Shown here: one piece after another, positions 48,901 through 57,454 of the stretch | Numbering within the stretch: position 1 is the stretch's first letter | How the letters are laid out: the number at the start of each line of letters is the position of its first letter | Source: Ancistrus triradiatus | Taxonomy: Eukaryota; Chordata; Actinopteri; Siluriformes; Loricariidae | Reading direction: 5' to 3' | Assembly (NCBI GenBank): GCA_025084515.1 | Contig: JAJAGP010002209.1 | Location: 1-64,000, forward strand | DNA: 64,000 bases | Position numbers and translations under genes: made by a program | The notes under the pieces: generated by a model | The model's input: the letters and a program-made list of their open reading frames with translations, nothing else | Databases searched by the model: none | What the model was told of the DNA's origin: nothing

Positions 48901-51900
48901 TCGATGAGTAGAATCAGAATCAATAAAATGATAACAGTCCCCAACTCTAGGCAAGACTCAAACTGCAGCCTGGCAAATATTAGCAAAAGTGACTTACCCG
49001 CTTAAGGGCAAAAGCAACTCCAATGCAATAAGCATGTCTAGAGATGACACCGTCTCTGGCCTGGCCTTCCTCCAGCAGAGCCAAGCAGATCTGGTAGGAC
49101 TTAAGGGTATTCTGCGAGTTACAACATACAGAACGTTACTGATGACTCCACACCTTGTACGTGCTTACCTCAAGTCTATAGAGTGTAAAATTTAAAATCA
49201 TTTATTAAAACTAAAACCTTCCTCCAGCTGGATTTACACATTATAGCCGTTCTACATAAATATTATTGTCATTTTAAAAAGTTCTTATTTACATTTACAG
49301 CATTTAGCAGACACCCCTATCCAGAGCGACTTACAATTGATACAGTCTTACAAACCAAGCAATTAGGGGGTTAAGGGCCTTGCTCAGGGACCCAACAGTG
49401 GCAGCTTGGCAGAGGTGGAATTTGAACCCGGGACCTTTTGTTCCATAGTTCAGTACCTTAACCGCTAGGCCACCACAGTCCCACTACTTATCAGTTATTA
49501 AAATTGAATTGGTTAAATACCTATTTTGGATAAGTGATCAGCACCTTTAGAGTAACATTAGACTTGCTCAGGTACAACAATTCACCTTCTAGATCACACA
49601 GCAAGCTTGTCTTTAAGGATTTTGCTAGTGCATGGTTTTCAAAAGGGCTCCAGGATAAAGTTTTGGAAAGGCACGAGATAGTATAAGGGTACAAAAAGAT
49701 TTTATAGGCTTTAACTACACGCAAAGTGGTGGCACAGTGGTACAGCGATGGTGGTCACCTCTCAGCTCCAGTGTCCCCGATATGATCCTCGGGCCTGTGT
49801 AGAGTTTGCAAGTCCTCCCCGTGTCCGTGTGAGTTTACTCCGGGTACTCCAGTTTCCTCCCACAGTTAGGTTAACTGAATATGCTAAATAAGCCCGAACT
49901 ATGTATGTATGACTAGTTTTAATTTAACAGATAAGTTAGTCTGTGCATGTGACAACAATCTCACAAGCTTGATACAAAGCTGGCCTTGGTACAGTGGGGC
50001 AAAAAAGTATTTAGTCAGCCACCGATTGTGCAAGTTCTCCTACTTAGAAAGATGAGAGAGGTCTGTAATTTTCATCATAGGTACACTTCAACTACGAGAG
50101 ACTAAATGAGGAAAAAAAAAATCCAGGAAATCACACTGTAGGATTTTTAAAGAATTTAATTGTAAATCACGGTGGAAAATAAGTATTTGGTCACACACAA
50201 ACAAGCAAGATTTCTGGCTCTCCCAGACCTGTAACTCCTTCTTGAAGAAGCTCTTCTGTCCTCCACACGTTACCTGTATTAATGGAACCAGTTTGACCTC
50301 ATTATCTGTATAAAAGACACCTGTTCACAGCCTCAAACAGTCAGACTCCAAACTCAGCCATGGCCAAGACCAAAGAGCTGTTGAAGGACACCAGGAAGGA
50401 AATTGCAGAACTGCCACAGGCTGGGAAGAGTGAATGTACAATAGGCAAGCAGGTTGGTGTGAATAAATCAACTGTGGGAGCAATTGTAAGAAAATGGAAG
50501 ACATACAAGACCATTGACAATCTCCCTCGATCTGGGGCTCCACACAAGACCTCATCCCATGGGGTCAAAATGATCATGAGAATGGTGAGCAAAAATCCCA
50601 GAACTACACGGAGGGACCTGATGAATGACCTGCAGAGAGCTGGGACCAAAGTAACAAAGGCTACCATCAGTAACACACTACGCCGAGAGGGACTCAGATC
50701 CTGCAGTGCCAGGCGTGTCCTCCTGCTTAAGCCAGTACATGTCCAGGCCCATCTGAAGTTTGCCAGAGAGCATATGGATGATCCAGAAGAGAATTGGGAG
50801 AATATCATGTGGTCAGATGAAACCAAACTAGAACTTTTTTGGTAAAAACTCAACTGGAGGAAGAAGAATGCCTCCATAGAAACACCATACCTACTGTGAA
50901 GCATGGGGGTGGAAATATCATGCTTTGGGGCCGTTTTTCTGCAGAGGGGACAGGACGACTGGTCCGTGTTAAGGGAAGAATGAACGGGGCCATGTATGGT
51001 GAGATTTTAAGCCAAAACCTCCTTTCCATCAGTGAGAGCATTGAAGATGGAACGTGGCTGGATCTTCCAGCATGACAATGATCCCAAACACACACCGCTC
51101 AGGCAAACGAAGGAGTGGCTCCGTAAAAAAAGCATTTCAAGGTCCTGGAGTGGCCTAGCCAGTCTCCAGACCTCAACTCCATAGCAAATTTGTGGAGGGA
51201 GTTGAAAGTCCATGTTGCCCCAAAACGTCACCACTCTAGAGGAGATCTGCATGGAGGAATGGGCCAAAATACCAGCTACAGTGTGTGCCAACCTGGTGAA
51301 GACTTACAGGAATCGTTTGACCTCTGTAATTGCAATAAAGGTTATGTTATTGAGGTGGACTTTTGTTATTGACCAAATACTTATTTTTCACCATAATTTA
51401 CAATTAAATTATTTTAAAAATCCTACAATGTGATTTCCTGGATTTTTTTTCTCATTTAGTCTCTCATAGTTGAAGTGTAGCTATTATGAAAATTACAGAC
51501 CTCTCTCATCTGTCCAAGTAGGAGAACTTGCACAACCAGTGGCTGACTAAATACTTTTTTGCCCCACTGTATTTGCTTAGTATGCCGTTTTCGTCTTACA
51601 TCCATACTAGGCAGTTATTTATCATCCTTTGCAATGGTTTTAAATAAGCTAGTGGTTAAATTAAACAGGCTGATGCCTTTAATTAAAGCAAAAGGTGGCT
51701 CTGAAAAAATAAAATCAATTCTCCAACCCTGTACATTTTTTATTAATTTTCAGAATTGCTGCCATTTTAATCTAACTGCATGTTGCAAGACAAAATGTGT
51801 AAATGAATGAAAAATATTTATATTAGGTTCAGTCACTATTTTAAAAAGGGTATGCTTTTCTATAGACAATGTATATGCTTTGCTTTATATACAATTTGTT

Positions 51901-54655
51901 ATTAATGATAAATAATTTACAAATAAAAATAAACATTTACCCACTTCACATTTTATTATTACAAAAAAAAGAAAGAAAGAAATGCAAAAAGAAAGACTCA
52001 TACTAATTTGTAGCAAGTAGCGAAGGCCAAAGTAAAAGTGTCCTTGTTGAAAGTTACACCCTGGGTTTTCATTTCCCTCAACAGCTCCAGTGCACCTATA
52101 AATGTGGGCACATGCACATTAGAACGCTCTACAAATGGCTATAAGCAGATGTTATAGAAACTGGAAAACATGATGAATGATTTCCTCAATATTAATTGCA
52201 TAAACACATTCTAGAAAACGCAAATAACTGCTCACAAAACTTTACTTTATATTCAAAAATGTATGCGTCTTACCCACAAGCTGTCCTTTTGTAAAAAGTA
52301 GATCAATGGCAAGGTTAAAGGATGTGCAGTCAGGAAAAAATCCTTTCAGCCTCTAAAAAGTAATGGGGAATGTGTTTTAAAACTGCAATACTTCAATTAA
52401 TTTAAATGTCATAAACTACTAAACTAACAAGGACACTGTTTTCAGTTACATCGTTTCCCCAGGAACCCAACTCACATTCCCTTAGCAACTCCAATGTTGG
52501 TCAATGTGATTTTAATGTGCAGCTGTGGTTCATTTTAAAATGATTACAAATGGATTTTCCCCAAGTGTTTTCTGCCCTCATAGTTCACTGACAAGGTTTG
52601 TAATGTAAATATGCTTTTTTTCCTAATGAAAGACTGCATATCATTGTGATTTTAAAATAACAAAAGGAAACTACCAAAGGGATCAATAAAGTTCCATCTG
52701 GCCTAAGCCCCCAATGTCCCCCGACCCTAAACACTGTGGCAGCACAGTCCCTTCAGTGTAATTTGTGTTGGCACTTTCACCCTACATATCCAGTAGCTGC
52801 ATTATCTGGGTCAGGATGTTTTGTAAAAGAAGTTTAGTCTCAACATTGGTACGGAGCGTGTACATTAGTACCTTATCAGATAGTGTAGCGAATGCTAAAT
52901 CATCCAGTCCAAGCTCACAGCACAGCCTCATGAACAAAGGTCCAAATCGGAAATCTCCATAAGCCACATTACAATTCTCTTTGTGGTACCTGCACAGAAA
53001 ATTTTAAATCAAACTACAATTTGTCTTGTATGTTCCCATTCAAAACTCTAATAAGGAAGTATGTGGGACAATAGCTACACATCCTTTCTTCATGAATTTA
53101 TGAGCATCAAATCTAATTCAAAGGAATTATAAGGAGTATTAATGGGCATGTGAGAGTGTGTATGAGAACAGAAAAGCCTCAATAACCTTTGTGGTCACTC
53201 ATCAATTCTTTTCACCCCCAGTTGCAAACCTTTACAGTGAAAACCCATCTGCATGGAAGAACACATTACTAATTCTCTTCACATTCAATTCTAGGCACTA
53301 GAATTTAATTCTGATTTCAACAGCGGTAATTTGTTTGACTTAAATCGTATTTATTAATTTTAAATACATAAGTTCTGTGTACTAAATGGAACATAATGTC
53401 AATTTACATTCACCTAGCACTTTATTAAAAACATAACATTATTGTGGTAGATGACCTTTGACAATCATCCCACAGTCAAAATAACATAGATCACTTTTCC
53501 CCAGGTGGGTGGATGAATATCACCTAAAGTTCTTGGACTGTATCTCCATGATATATGATGTTGCAATGCTGCTATATGTAGAGAATACTGAAATATACAA
53601 GACTGAATCTGGTCATCAGCGTTGAATGTAATCTACAGTTCACTTCAAACACTCTCCCATTCCAAAGTGAACAGTAAGCTGTAGGAATAATTTTAATTTA
53701 AACAGGCTTCAAGCACAATATTACAATGAGGTAAGCATTGACATTGTGATGACTTACCATGAATCTGGAAGCTGTATTAATGAAGTACGTGTAACAATTG
53801 ACCGAACAAATGTAGGCCTACCTGTATATAGCTTTTTTTGCCATAACCATATCCTCAGGTGAGTGGCAAAGAAACAGAAGTTGTTTCAATTCATTCTTCA
53901 GGATCAATTCCTTCTTTTCCATCTTCTGATTTAATAACTCAAAAAAATGACCTAATAATGTAGGGGAACAATCAGAATGTGCTTTATAACGGTAAACAAG
54001 TTAGAAACACTATAAAAGATATTACCAGACATAATGTCAATGAAGAATGTAAATATGTAGACTAGTAATGTTAGACAGCATTTGATAACCAAGTTTAGGA
54101 TAATCAGTCATGAGATGCCCAGGGCACTAATAACAAATACAAAAGAGGATGTTTTTCACCAACCTTTGGATCCAGACACCTGTTGGGCCACAGCTAGCTT
54201 CTTTTGCTGAAACTCTTGTAATCTGACCACATCATCCGACAACAGATAACGCCTGCCTGAGAACAGGAATATCGGCCAGTTTCTAAACAGCAACTCAACA
54301 TCCTAATGTACCATCTGAAATTGGCACAGATACACATATACACAAACAAGACTCGTTTGAACGTCTCTAAACATAAGCAAAGTGTTAAACAAAGCGAAAA
54401 CATAAACAAAGCTTAACAGTGTTATTTGTCACAAGCCGTACAATGTTAAATAGTGTTAGCGTTGTTAGGTCCTTAGGTTTAGATAAAAACCTACACTAAA
54501 CACAATAAAGTCGAAGCAGCTCTGAAAAATAGCAAGAACACACCTCCAACTCGACATTTAAAACATCCAAAATTCAACTCCCCATGAAGAACTCCTGAAG
54601 GATACTGATGATAATAAAGTACAAACCGGACACGGCTTATACTGCGCAGCGCCAT
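42746..54655 (-). CDS. ptcd2: PTCD2, mitochondrial pentatricopeptide-repeat protein 2, complete (ten exons)
   Basis: PTCD2 is a mitochondrial matrix PPR protein linked in mouse to cytochrome b transcript processing and complex III function. Exons on the minus strand: 54655-54544, 54256-54164, 53951-53822, 52989-52872, 52352-52274, 52095-52004, 49111-48998, 43780-43706, 43590-43477, 42958-42746. They total 1140 nt, open throughout, giving 379 residues plus stop (human about 388). Every intron is GT-AG. Landmarks are an Arg-rich acid-poor N-terminus suited to mitochondrial import, RRYLLSDDVVRLQEFQQKKL (39-58), YGDFRFGPLFMRLCCELGLD (122-141), GFFPDCTSFNLAIDLLFTKG (155-174), LELLREMKTQGVTFNKDTFT (180-199), ICLALLEEGQARDGVISRHA (216-235), a helical C-terminus and SRRTLRPLVSE at the end. 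PTCD2 transcribes toward FCHO2, with 3.3 kb between the PTCD2 stop and FCHO2 start. Confidence 0.93.
43090..43267 (+). repeat. tRNA-derived SINE (S5)
   Basis: Head CTGTGGTGGCCTACCAGTTA, B box region GAGGTCAAATCCC, CTGCCAAGCTGCCACTGTTG, tail AAGTCTCTCTGGATAAGGGT and GTTTGCTAAATGCTGTAAAT. Inserted in PTCD2 intron 9 on the opposite strand. Confidence 0.82.
43477..43590 (-). CDS. ptcd2: PTCD2 exon 9 (residues 272-309)
   Basis: Acceptor tgtttttag, donor GTAAAC. Reads VLMLAMGGSLNDAVSVLTAA, LLFDSSAFVKKPDFCQDV. The FVK motif corresponds to mammalian S-K-F-V-K-R. It is 38 codons, phase 0. Confidence 0.88.
43706..43780 (-). CDS. ptcd2: PTCD2 exon 8 (residues 247-271)
   Basis: Acceptor catacttcag, donor GTAGGT. 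Reads DDVEQAQRIYDQIMNTDSRL then CQNLR, parallel to the mammalian S-I-F-S-Q-I-M-N-P-E-S segment. It is 25 codons. Confidence 0.9.
43990..44872 (-). pseudogene. Tc1-like transposase (family C), main part
   Basis: From about 44870 down: helix-turn-helix and GRP region in broken frames, then FVWTDETKVEHL-like words near 44560. The open block 44411-43990 reads MELWILLYTKKILKENVRPS, LQQNNDPKHISKSTSEWLQK with the second catalytic Asp, WPSQSPDLNPTEMLWHDLKK with the last acidic residue, and a C-terminal tail. The first codons (MPRSKEIQEQLRKKVIEIYQ, SGKGYKAIS) are on the far side of the LINE at 47460-47376. Confidence 0.82.
44880..47369 (+). mobile_element. L2-like LINE, family 1 (copy 2), 5' truncated, inserted in Tc1 family C
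   Basis: About 2.5 kb, flanked by a 6-bp duplication CTTTAG (44874-44879 and 47370-47375) of the Tc1 target. The 5' end lies within the ORF2 RT N-terminal region. The 3' end is GCTTTGAGACAATGCTCCAT, GCGCTATATAAATAAATCTG and a short (ACTTG)n tail, as in L2/CR1 LINEs. It is less decayed than the copy at 18740. Opposite in orientation to both PTCD2 and the Tc1. Confidence 0.9.
44930..46500 (+). pseudogene. LINE reverse transcriptase, frameshifted
   Basis: Blocks in order: ELSALISSSKSSTCLLDPIP, TRLLKQVLPSVIEPVLVILN, LGYVPESFKSAVIK (44940-45120); NYRPISNLPFLSKILEKAVY (45160-45225); KYGVPQGSVLGPLLFSLYML, HCHADDTQLYIS (45547-45690). In the last block the usual YADD reads HADD, so the catalytic aspartates are kept but the tyrosine is lost. 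Then FITSRLDYCNVMLL, LVQNAAARVLTRTRKFDHIT and SLHWLPVKFRIDYKILLITY (45818-46300). At least four frameshifts. Confidence 0.85.
47993..48420 (+). pseudogene. hAT-type element remnant with BED zinc finger
   Basis: Starts TAGGGTTAGGTATGTAAATC then TGGTTCTGATTCGGAACTGG, words of a hAT terminus. At 48308-48385 two overlapping frames give NACGKFTCCKASGTFNMAK and WQKHLKHQHET. Together they resemble a BED finger (C-x2-C...N-M-x-x-H-L-K-x-x-H) broken by one frameshift. No catalytic domain follows. Confidence 0.5.
48421..48997. other. PTCD2 intron 7, no element recognised
   Basis: A near-palindromic pair around 48542-48720 (CTACTACTGAAATGATGAAC versus CACCATTTCAGCAGTAGAGA, with AAACCGATAAGTAAAAAAGT between) suggests a fold-back or MITE. 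Neither terminus was defined. Confidence 0.35.
48998..49111 (-). CDS. ptcd2: PTCD2 exon 7 (residues 209-246)
   Basis: Acceptor aactcgcag, donor GTAAGT. Reads NTLKSYQICLALLEEGQARD, GVISRHAYCIGVAFALKR, matching mammalian S-F-K-I-C-T...I-L-S-R-R-A. It is 38 codons, phase 0. Confidence 0.94.
49288..49482 (-). repeat. tRNA-derived SINE (S6), nearly complete
   Basis: Minus-strand GGGACTGTGGTGGCCTAGCG head, GGGTTCAAATTCC B box region, AAGCTGCCACTGTTGGGTCC, and tail AAGTCGCTCTGGATAGGGGT. Same family as S4. Lies in PTCD2 intron 6, same strand as the gene. Confidence 0.87.
49722..49965 (+). repeat. DANA/mermaid-like SINE, diverged
   Basis: GTGGTGGCACAGTGGTACAG head, CACCTCTCAGCTCCAGTGTC, GCCTGTGTAGAGTTTGCAAG, TCCTCCCCGTGTCCGTGTGA, GGGTACTCCAGTTTCCTCCC and ACAGTTAGGTTAACTG follow the layout of this fish SINE. 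The CCAAAGACATG segment is deleted. Confidence 0.7.
49992..51569 (+). mobile_element. Tc1-like transposon, family A, full length (1578 bp)
   Basis: Complete copy and the reference for family A here: terminal repeats CAGTGGGGCAAAAAAGTATT at both ends, TA at 49990-49991 and 51570-51571, long subterminal repeats and one transposase gene. Lies in PTCD2 intron 6, antisense to the gene. The right half is nearly the same as 1-757 and 63300-64000. Confidence 0.95.
50360..51370 (+). pseudogene. Tc1-like transposase (family A), full-length coding region with frameshifts
   Basis: Block one (50360-50845): MAKTKELLKDTRKEIAELPQ, helix-turn-helix TIGKQVGVNKSTVGAIVRKW, RSGAPHKTSS (GRPR-like), second helix-turn-helix TTRRDLMNDLQRAGTKVTKA, and WENIMWSDETKLELFW with the first catalytic Asp. 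A frameshift follows. Block two (50839-51075) has PTVKHGGGNIMLWGRFSAEG and stops after a shift at LLSISES. The second Asp block (QHDNDPKHT) and the WPSQSPDLNSIANLW block (51060-51210) are in further frames. The last acidic residue, usually Glu in PIEN, reads Ala in PIAN. Frame breaks and that substitution make it inactive. Confidence 0.9.
51572..52003. other. PTCD2 intron 6, no element recognised
   Basis: AT-rich sequence; an 83-codon open frame (51559-51810) without pattern. A purine-rich GAAAGAAAGAAA run is at 51969-51981. Confidence 0.35.
52004..52095 (-). CDS. ptcd2: PTCD2 exon 6 (residues 178-208)
   Basis: Acceptor catttatag, donor GTATGA. Reads ALELLREMKTQGVTFNKDTF, TLAFATCYKL, a typical PPR helix pair equivalent to mammalian A-L-Q-V-L-I-E-M-K...T-K-D-T-Y-V-L-A-F-A-I-C-Y-K-L. 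Confidence 0.95.
52274..52352 (-). CDS. ptcd2: PTCD2 exon 5 (residues 152-178)
   Basis: Acceptor ctttttag, donor GTAAGA. Reads RLKGFFPDCTSFNLAIDLLF then TKGQLV, a PPR motif. The split Gly codon closes with exon 6. Confidence 0.95.
52872..52989 (-). CDS. ptcd2: PTCD2 exon 4 (residues 112-151)
   Basis: Acceptor tctgtgcag, donor GTACTA. Reads YHKENCNVAYGDFRFGPLFM, RLCCELGLDDLAFATLSDK. The FGPLF-x-RLC-x-EL signature is the most diagnostic part of PTCD2. Confidence 0.96.
52995..53815. other. PTCD2 intron 3, no element recognised
   Basis: AT-rich sequence with no supported repeat or gene. Confidence 0.35.
53822..53951 (-). CDS. ptcd2: PTCD2 exon 3 (residues 69-112)
   Basis: Acceptor cattattag, donor GTAGGC. 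Reads HFFELLNQKMEKKELILKNE, LKQLLFLCHSPEDMVMAKKA, IY, parallel to mammalian Y-F-R-N-L...L-I-L-K-G-E-L...L-L-H-L-C. Too interrupted by phase to appear as a long open frame. Confidence 0.92.
54164..54256 (-). CDS. ptcd2: PTCD2 exon 2 (residues 38-69)
   Basis: Acceptor cctgttctcag, donor GTTGGT. Reads RRYLLSDDVVRLQEFQQKKL, AVAQQVSGSK. The RR-x-LL start and EFQQKK core match mammalian PTCD2. Confidence 0.94.
54544..54655 (-). CDS. ptcd2: PTCD2 exon 1 with start codon (residues 1-38)
   Basis: ATG followed by ALRSISRVRFVLYYHQYPSG, with four Arg/His and no acidic residue in the first 25, consistent with a mitochondrial presequence. Donor GTGTGT. An ATG 8 nt upstream is in another frame and closes after eight codons (MALWRCAV), so this downstream ATG is chosen because it joins exon 2 in frame. 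Confidence 0.85.
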
Positions 54656-54690
54656 AGTGCCATCCGCTTCTTCTTCGGTTGTATTGGCGA
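54640..54690 (-). promoter_or_regulatory. ptcd2: PTCD2 start region: overlapping short uORF and NRF-1-like motif
   Basis: The gene strand reads GCGGATGGCACTATGGCGCT, then GCGCAGT. The first ATG opens an 8-codon uORF that overlaps the true start. The GC-rich GGCGCTGCGCAG resembles half of an NRF-1 site (TGCGCATGCGC), common at nuclear genes for mitochondrial proteins. Motif reading only. Confidence 0.35.
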
Positions 54691-54699
54691 CTTGCAGAC

Positions 54700-55210
54700 C
54701 TCATCGGTGCATTAACGCCATCACCTGGACTGTATTACGTGCGTCATGGTTGGGATGGGGAAACGTTTATACGTACAACATACGTGCCTCTACGAATCCA
54801 TTTAGTCTTCATAAGACAATTAACTAAACTTGTCCTTAACAGTTATGGATGCTGTATTGTAGTTCAATAAATCTTTAAATGTTATGTTTCCATATTCCTT
54901 CCCAACTTTTTGACACAGGCCTTTCCTTTCTTGTGTGTATGCATGACAATTTATAAAACATGCTCCACTGACTCTTGTTCTTCACACTGATTATATTGCC
55001 CCTCTGACTGTACCAAACAGGTATAAAAACAGTCATAAACGTCATAAACATATTAAAATTCATACTTTGTTTTTAAACAATTGTATGCACACAACTGCTG
55101 TAAACTAAGAATTGTGTTAAAACTTTCAGCCACATTTTTAAAACCGTGACAGCAGATCACTTAAACGCTTAGTGAAGTTGAATCATTAGTAGAACTCACA
55201 GCTATGGTTA
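54700..55210. other. Upstream flank of PTCD2, no gene recognised
   Basis: AT-rich sequence without supported coding or repeat content. The neighbouring mammalian gene MRPS27 is not seen here. Confidence 0.4.
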
Positions 55211-55214
55211 TTAG

Positions 55215-55545
55215 TGTAAGAGCATTTCCACAGGCACAATGCAATGAGAACATTTGAAGGAAGTGCTATGATCTGGGGTTTCTTCAAGTGGCCAAGTCTA
55301 TACCTAAATATACTGAAAAACTAGGTTATCCCATTAATGGATTTTATATCTTCATATTCCAGGACAACAATGCTGAGATTCATCACAATCAAACTATGAA
55401 AGAGTGGTTCTTGGAGCATGAGGAATCAGAGCCCTGAGCTTAACACATATGAAATTGTGCTGGAGAAGGTTTTATGGAGTGGTTCGAGTTTTCCATTGTC
55501 AATACAAGATCTGAGAAAAAAAATTATTCTGGACAGAAACAAATG
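55215..55545 (+). pseudogene. Tc1/mariner transposase C-terminal remnant
   Basis: Plus-strand frames give FEGSAMIWGFFKWPSLYLNI and, at 55340-55420, FYIFIFQDNNAEIHHNQTMK then EWFLEHEESEP and a stop. The QDNNAEIHHNQT block is the second-Asp region of a Tc1 relative (usual Q-D-N-A-x-x-H). Heavily decayed; subfamily not assigned. Confidence 0.6.
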
Positions 55546-55683
55546 TTCAGATGTTTCATAAGTTTAATATGCAGTGTAATGTGTAATCCAACAAAATAAA
55601 TAAATAAATGATTAAATGTGCTTTGTGTGTTCAGTCATTTTAATTTTGATGAAAATTACAGACCTCTCTCATCTTATATATAA

Positions 55684-56303
55684 AACTATAAACTGTCCAC
55701 TTAGGAAGCAACACTGATTGACAATCAATTTTAATCAATTTTACACAGACCACTTCTCAGTACCTATGCTTTCTGGCTGATGTTTTGGTCACTTTTGAAT
55801 GTTGGTGGTGCTTTCACACTCGTGGTAGCATGAGACGGACTCTACAACCCACACAAGTGGCTCAGGTAGTGCAGCTCATCCATGATGGCACACCAATGCA
55901 AGCTGTGGCAAGAAGGTTTGCTGTGTCTGTCAGCGTAGTGTCCAGAGGCTGGAGGTGCTACCAGGAGACAGGTCAGTACACCAGGAGATGTGGAGGAGGC
56001 CATAGGAGGGCAACAACCCAGCAGCAGGACTGCTACCTCTGCCTTTGTGCAAGGCGGAAGAGGAGGAGCACTGCCAGAGCCCTGCAAAATGACCTCCAGC
56101 AGGCCACAAATGTACATGTGTCTGCACAAACAGTTAGAAACCGACTCCATGAGGATGGTATGAGGGCCCGACGTCCACAGATGGGGGTTGTGCTCACAGC
56201 CCAACACCGTGCAGGACGCTTGGCATTTGCCAGAGAACACCAGGATTGGCAAATTCGCCACTGGCGCCCTGTGCTCTTCACAGATGAAAGGAGTTCCACA
56301 ACT
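55684..56303 (+). mobile_element. Tc1-like element 5' half (ACTGCTCAAAA family)
   Basis: CCACTTAGGAAGCAACACTG and ATTGACAATCAATTTTA (55698-55745), then CAGACCACTTCTCAGTACCT and the transposase start at 55830, follow a fish Tc1 family I recognise. The terminal repeat and the 3' half are absent: the element is cut at about 56290-56303, where LINE sequence begins. Confidence 0.78.
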
Positions 56304-57242
56304 GGAGTTCCACAAGGCTCAGTTTTGGGACCTCTTTTTTTCTCTCTCTACACTCGTTCTCTTGATGAAGTCGTAACCTCTCATGGCTTCTCCTATCACT
56401 GTTATGCTGATGATACTCAGCTCATTTTCTCTTTTGATCCATCAGATGTGCAGGTCTCCACACGCATCTCAGCATGTCTGGAGAGCATCTCATTGTGGAT
56501 GTCAGCTCATCATTTGAAGCTAAACCACAGCAAAACAGAACTGCTTTTCATTCCTGCAGAGGGGTCCCCTTATCAAGATCTTGCCATCTCCCAGGTGAAC
56601 TATTCCATCACACCTTCTGAGAACGCAAGAAACCTTGGAGTGATCTTTGATAACCAACTGAGCTTCTCTGCTCATATTTCCAAACTGACCCAGTCATGCA
56701 GGTACCTTCTCTACAATATCAGGAGAATCCGACCCTTCCTTTCCAGAGAAGCCACCCAAGTGCTTGTCCAGTCTCTTGTTAGAACAAAACTAGATTACTG
56801 CAATGCTCTTCTGGTTGGTCTTCCAATGCGTGCAATCAGGCCCCTGCAACTGATTCAGAATGCAGCGGCTCGTCTGGTTTTCAATCTTCCCAAGTTTTTC
56901 TCATGTACACCCCCCCCACTGCTGCGCTCACTTCACTGGCTCCCTGTAGCTGCCCGCATCAGATACAAAACCTTGACGCTCACCTACAAAGCCAAGAATG
57001 GAACATCACCATCTTACCTAAAAGCTCTGATCAAACCACGTTCTGTACCTCCGAGATACGAGACTTGGCCCGACTGGAACCTCCACGTAAAGATTAAAGG
57101 AAGACAAGCTTCAAGACTCTTCTCCGTCCTGGCACCCAGGTGGTGGAATGAACTTCCACTGGATGTCCGTATGGCTGAGTCTCTTGCTGTCTTCAAGAGG
57201 CAACTAAAGACTCACCTCTTCATCCAGCACTTGAGTGAATAA
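55785..57242 (+). CDS. In-frame chimeric ORF: Tc1 transposase N-terminus fused to L2-type reverse transcriptase
   Basis: One uninterrupted frame of 485 codons; the natural transposase start is the Met at 55830 (MRRTLQPTQVAQVVQLIHDG), leaving 470 residues. Residues 1-155 from that Met carry two helix-turn-helix units (MQAVARRFAVSVSVVSR; STARALQNDLQQATNVHVSA), RARRPQMG and VLFTDE with only the first catalytic Asp. The frame then passes into TTGVPQGSVLGPLFFSLYTR and HCYADDTQLIFSF (RT motifs with catalytic Asp pair), LVRTKLDYCNALLVGLP, LQLIQNAAARLVFN, LRSLHWLPVAARIRYKTLTL and FKRQLKTHLF, ending naturally. The LINE endonuclease and RT fingers are missing, as are most of the transposase catalytic core. 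A 12-bp direct repeat GGAGTTCCACAA (56290-56301, 56304-56315) marks the junction. Probably a recent truncated LINE insertion fused by chance; neither enzyme should work. Confidence 0.85.
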   Translation: MVTFECWWCFHTRGSMRRTLQPTQVAQVVQLIHDGTPMQAVARRFAVSVSVVSRGWRCYQETGQYTRRCGGGHRRATTQQQDCYLCLCARRKRRSTARALQNDLQQATNVHVSAQTVRNRLHEDGMRARRPQMGVVLTAQHRAGRLAFAREHQDWQIRHWRPVLFTDERSSTTGVPQGSVLGPLFFSLYTRSLDEVVTSHGFSYHCYADDTQLIFSFDPSDVQVSTRISACLESISLWMSAHHLKLNHSKTELLFIPAEGSPYQDLAISQVNYSITPSENARNLGVIFDNQLSFSAHISKLTQSCRYLLYNIRRIRPFLSREATQVLVQSLVRTKLDYCNALLVGLPMRAIRPLQLIQNAAARLVFNLPKFFSCTPPPLLRSLHWLPVAARIRYKTLTLTYKAKNGTSPSYLKALIKPRSVPPRYETWPDWNLHVKIKGRQASRLFSVLAPRWWNELPLDVRMAESLAVFKRQLKTHLFIQHLSE

Positions 57243-57428
57243 AACTGCATATCCATTAAAAAAAAAAAAAATCTCTACACCAGATACGAGCAGGTTGTAG
57301 TTGGATTGTGTACTTGAGCTATTGTTGACTTGTACTAATATGAGGTTCTATCTCCTAGGAAGATTACAAAGCACTTCTGTAAGTCGCTCTGGATAAGGGC
57401 GTCTGCTAAATGCTGTAAATGTAAATGT
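56304..57428 (+). mobile_element. L2-clade LINE (UnaL2/ZfL2-like, family 2), 5' truncated
   Basis: Starts at the RT TGVPQGS motif and runs to a 3' tail AAGTCGCTCTGGATAAGGGC, GTCTGCTAAATGCTGTAAAT, GTAAATG. The open C-terminal half of ORF2 and intact 3' tail suggest a young copy. Different from family 1 LINEs here, which end in GCGCTATATAAATAAATCTG. Confidence 0.87.
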
Positions 57429-57454
57429 ACTTAAAAAACTAACTGAGTTACAGT

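Noticed and set aside
54640..54665. ATG 8 nt upstream of the called PTCD2 start
   Set aside because: It is in a different frame and closes after eight codons; the downstream ATG is the one in frame with exon 2.
55785..57242. Domesticated host gene
   Set aside because: Although the frame is open, only one of the transposase catalytic residues and an RT without its N-terminal motifs are present, and a 12-bp junction repeat and intact LINE tail point to a recent insertion. It is kept as a chimeric ORF, not as an established gene.
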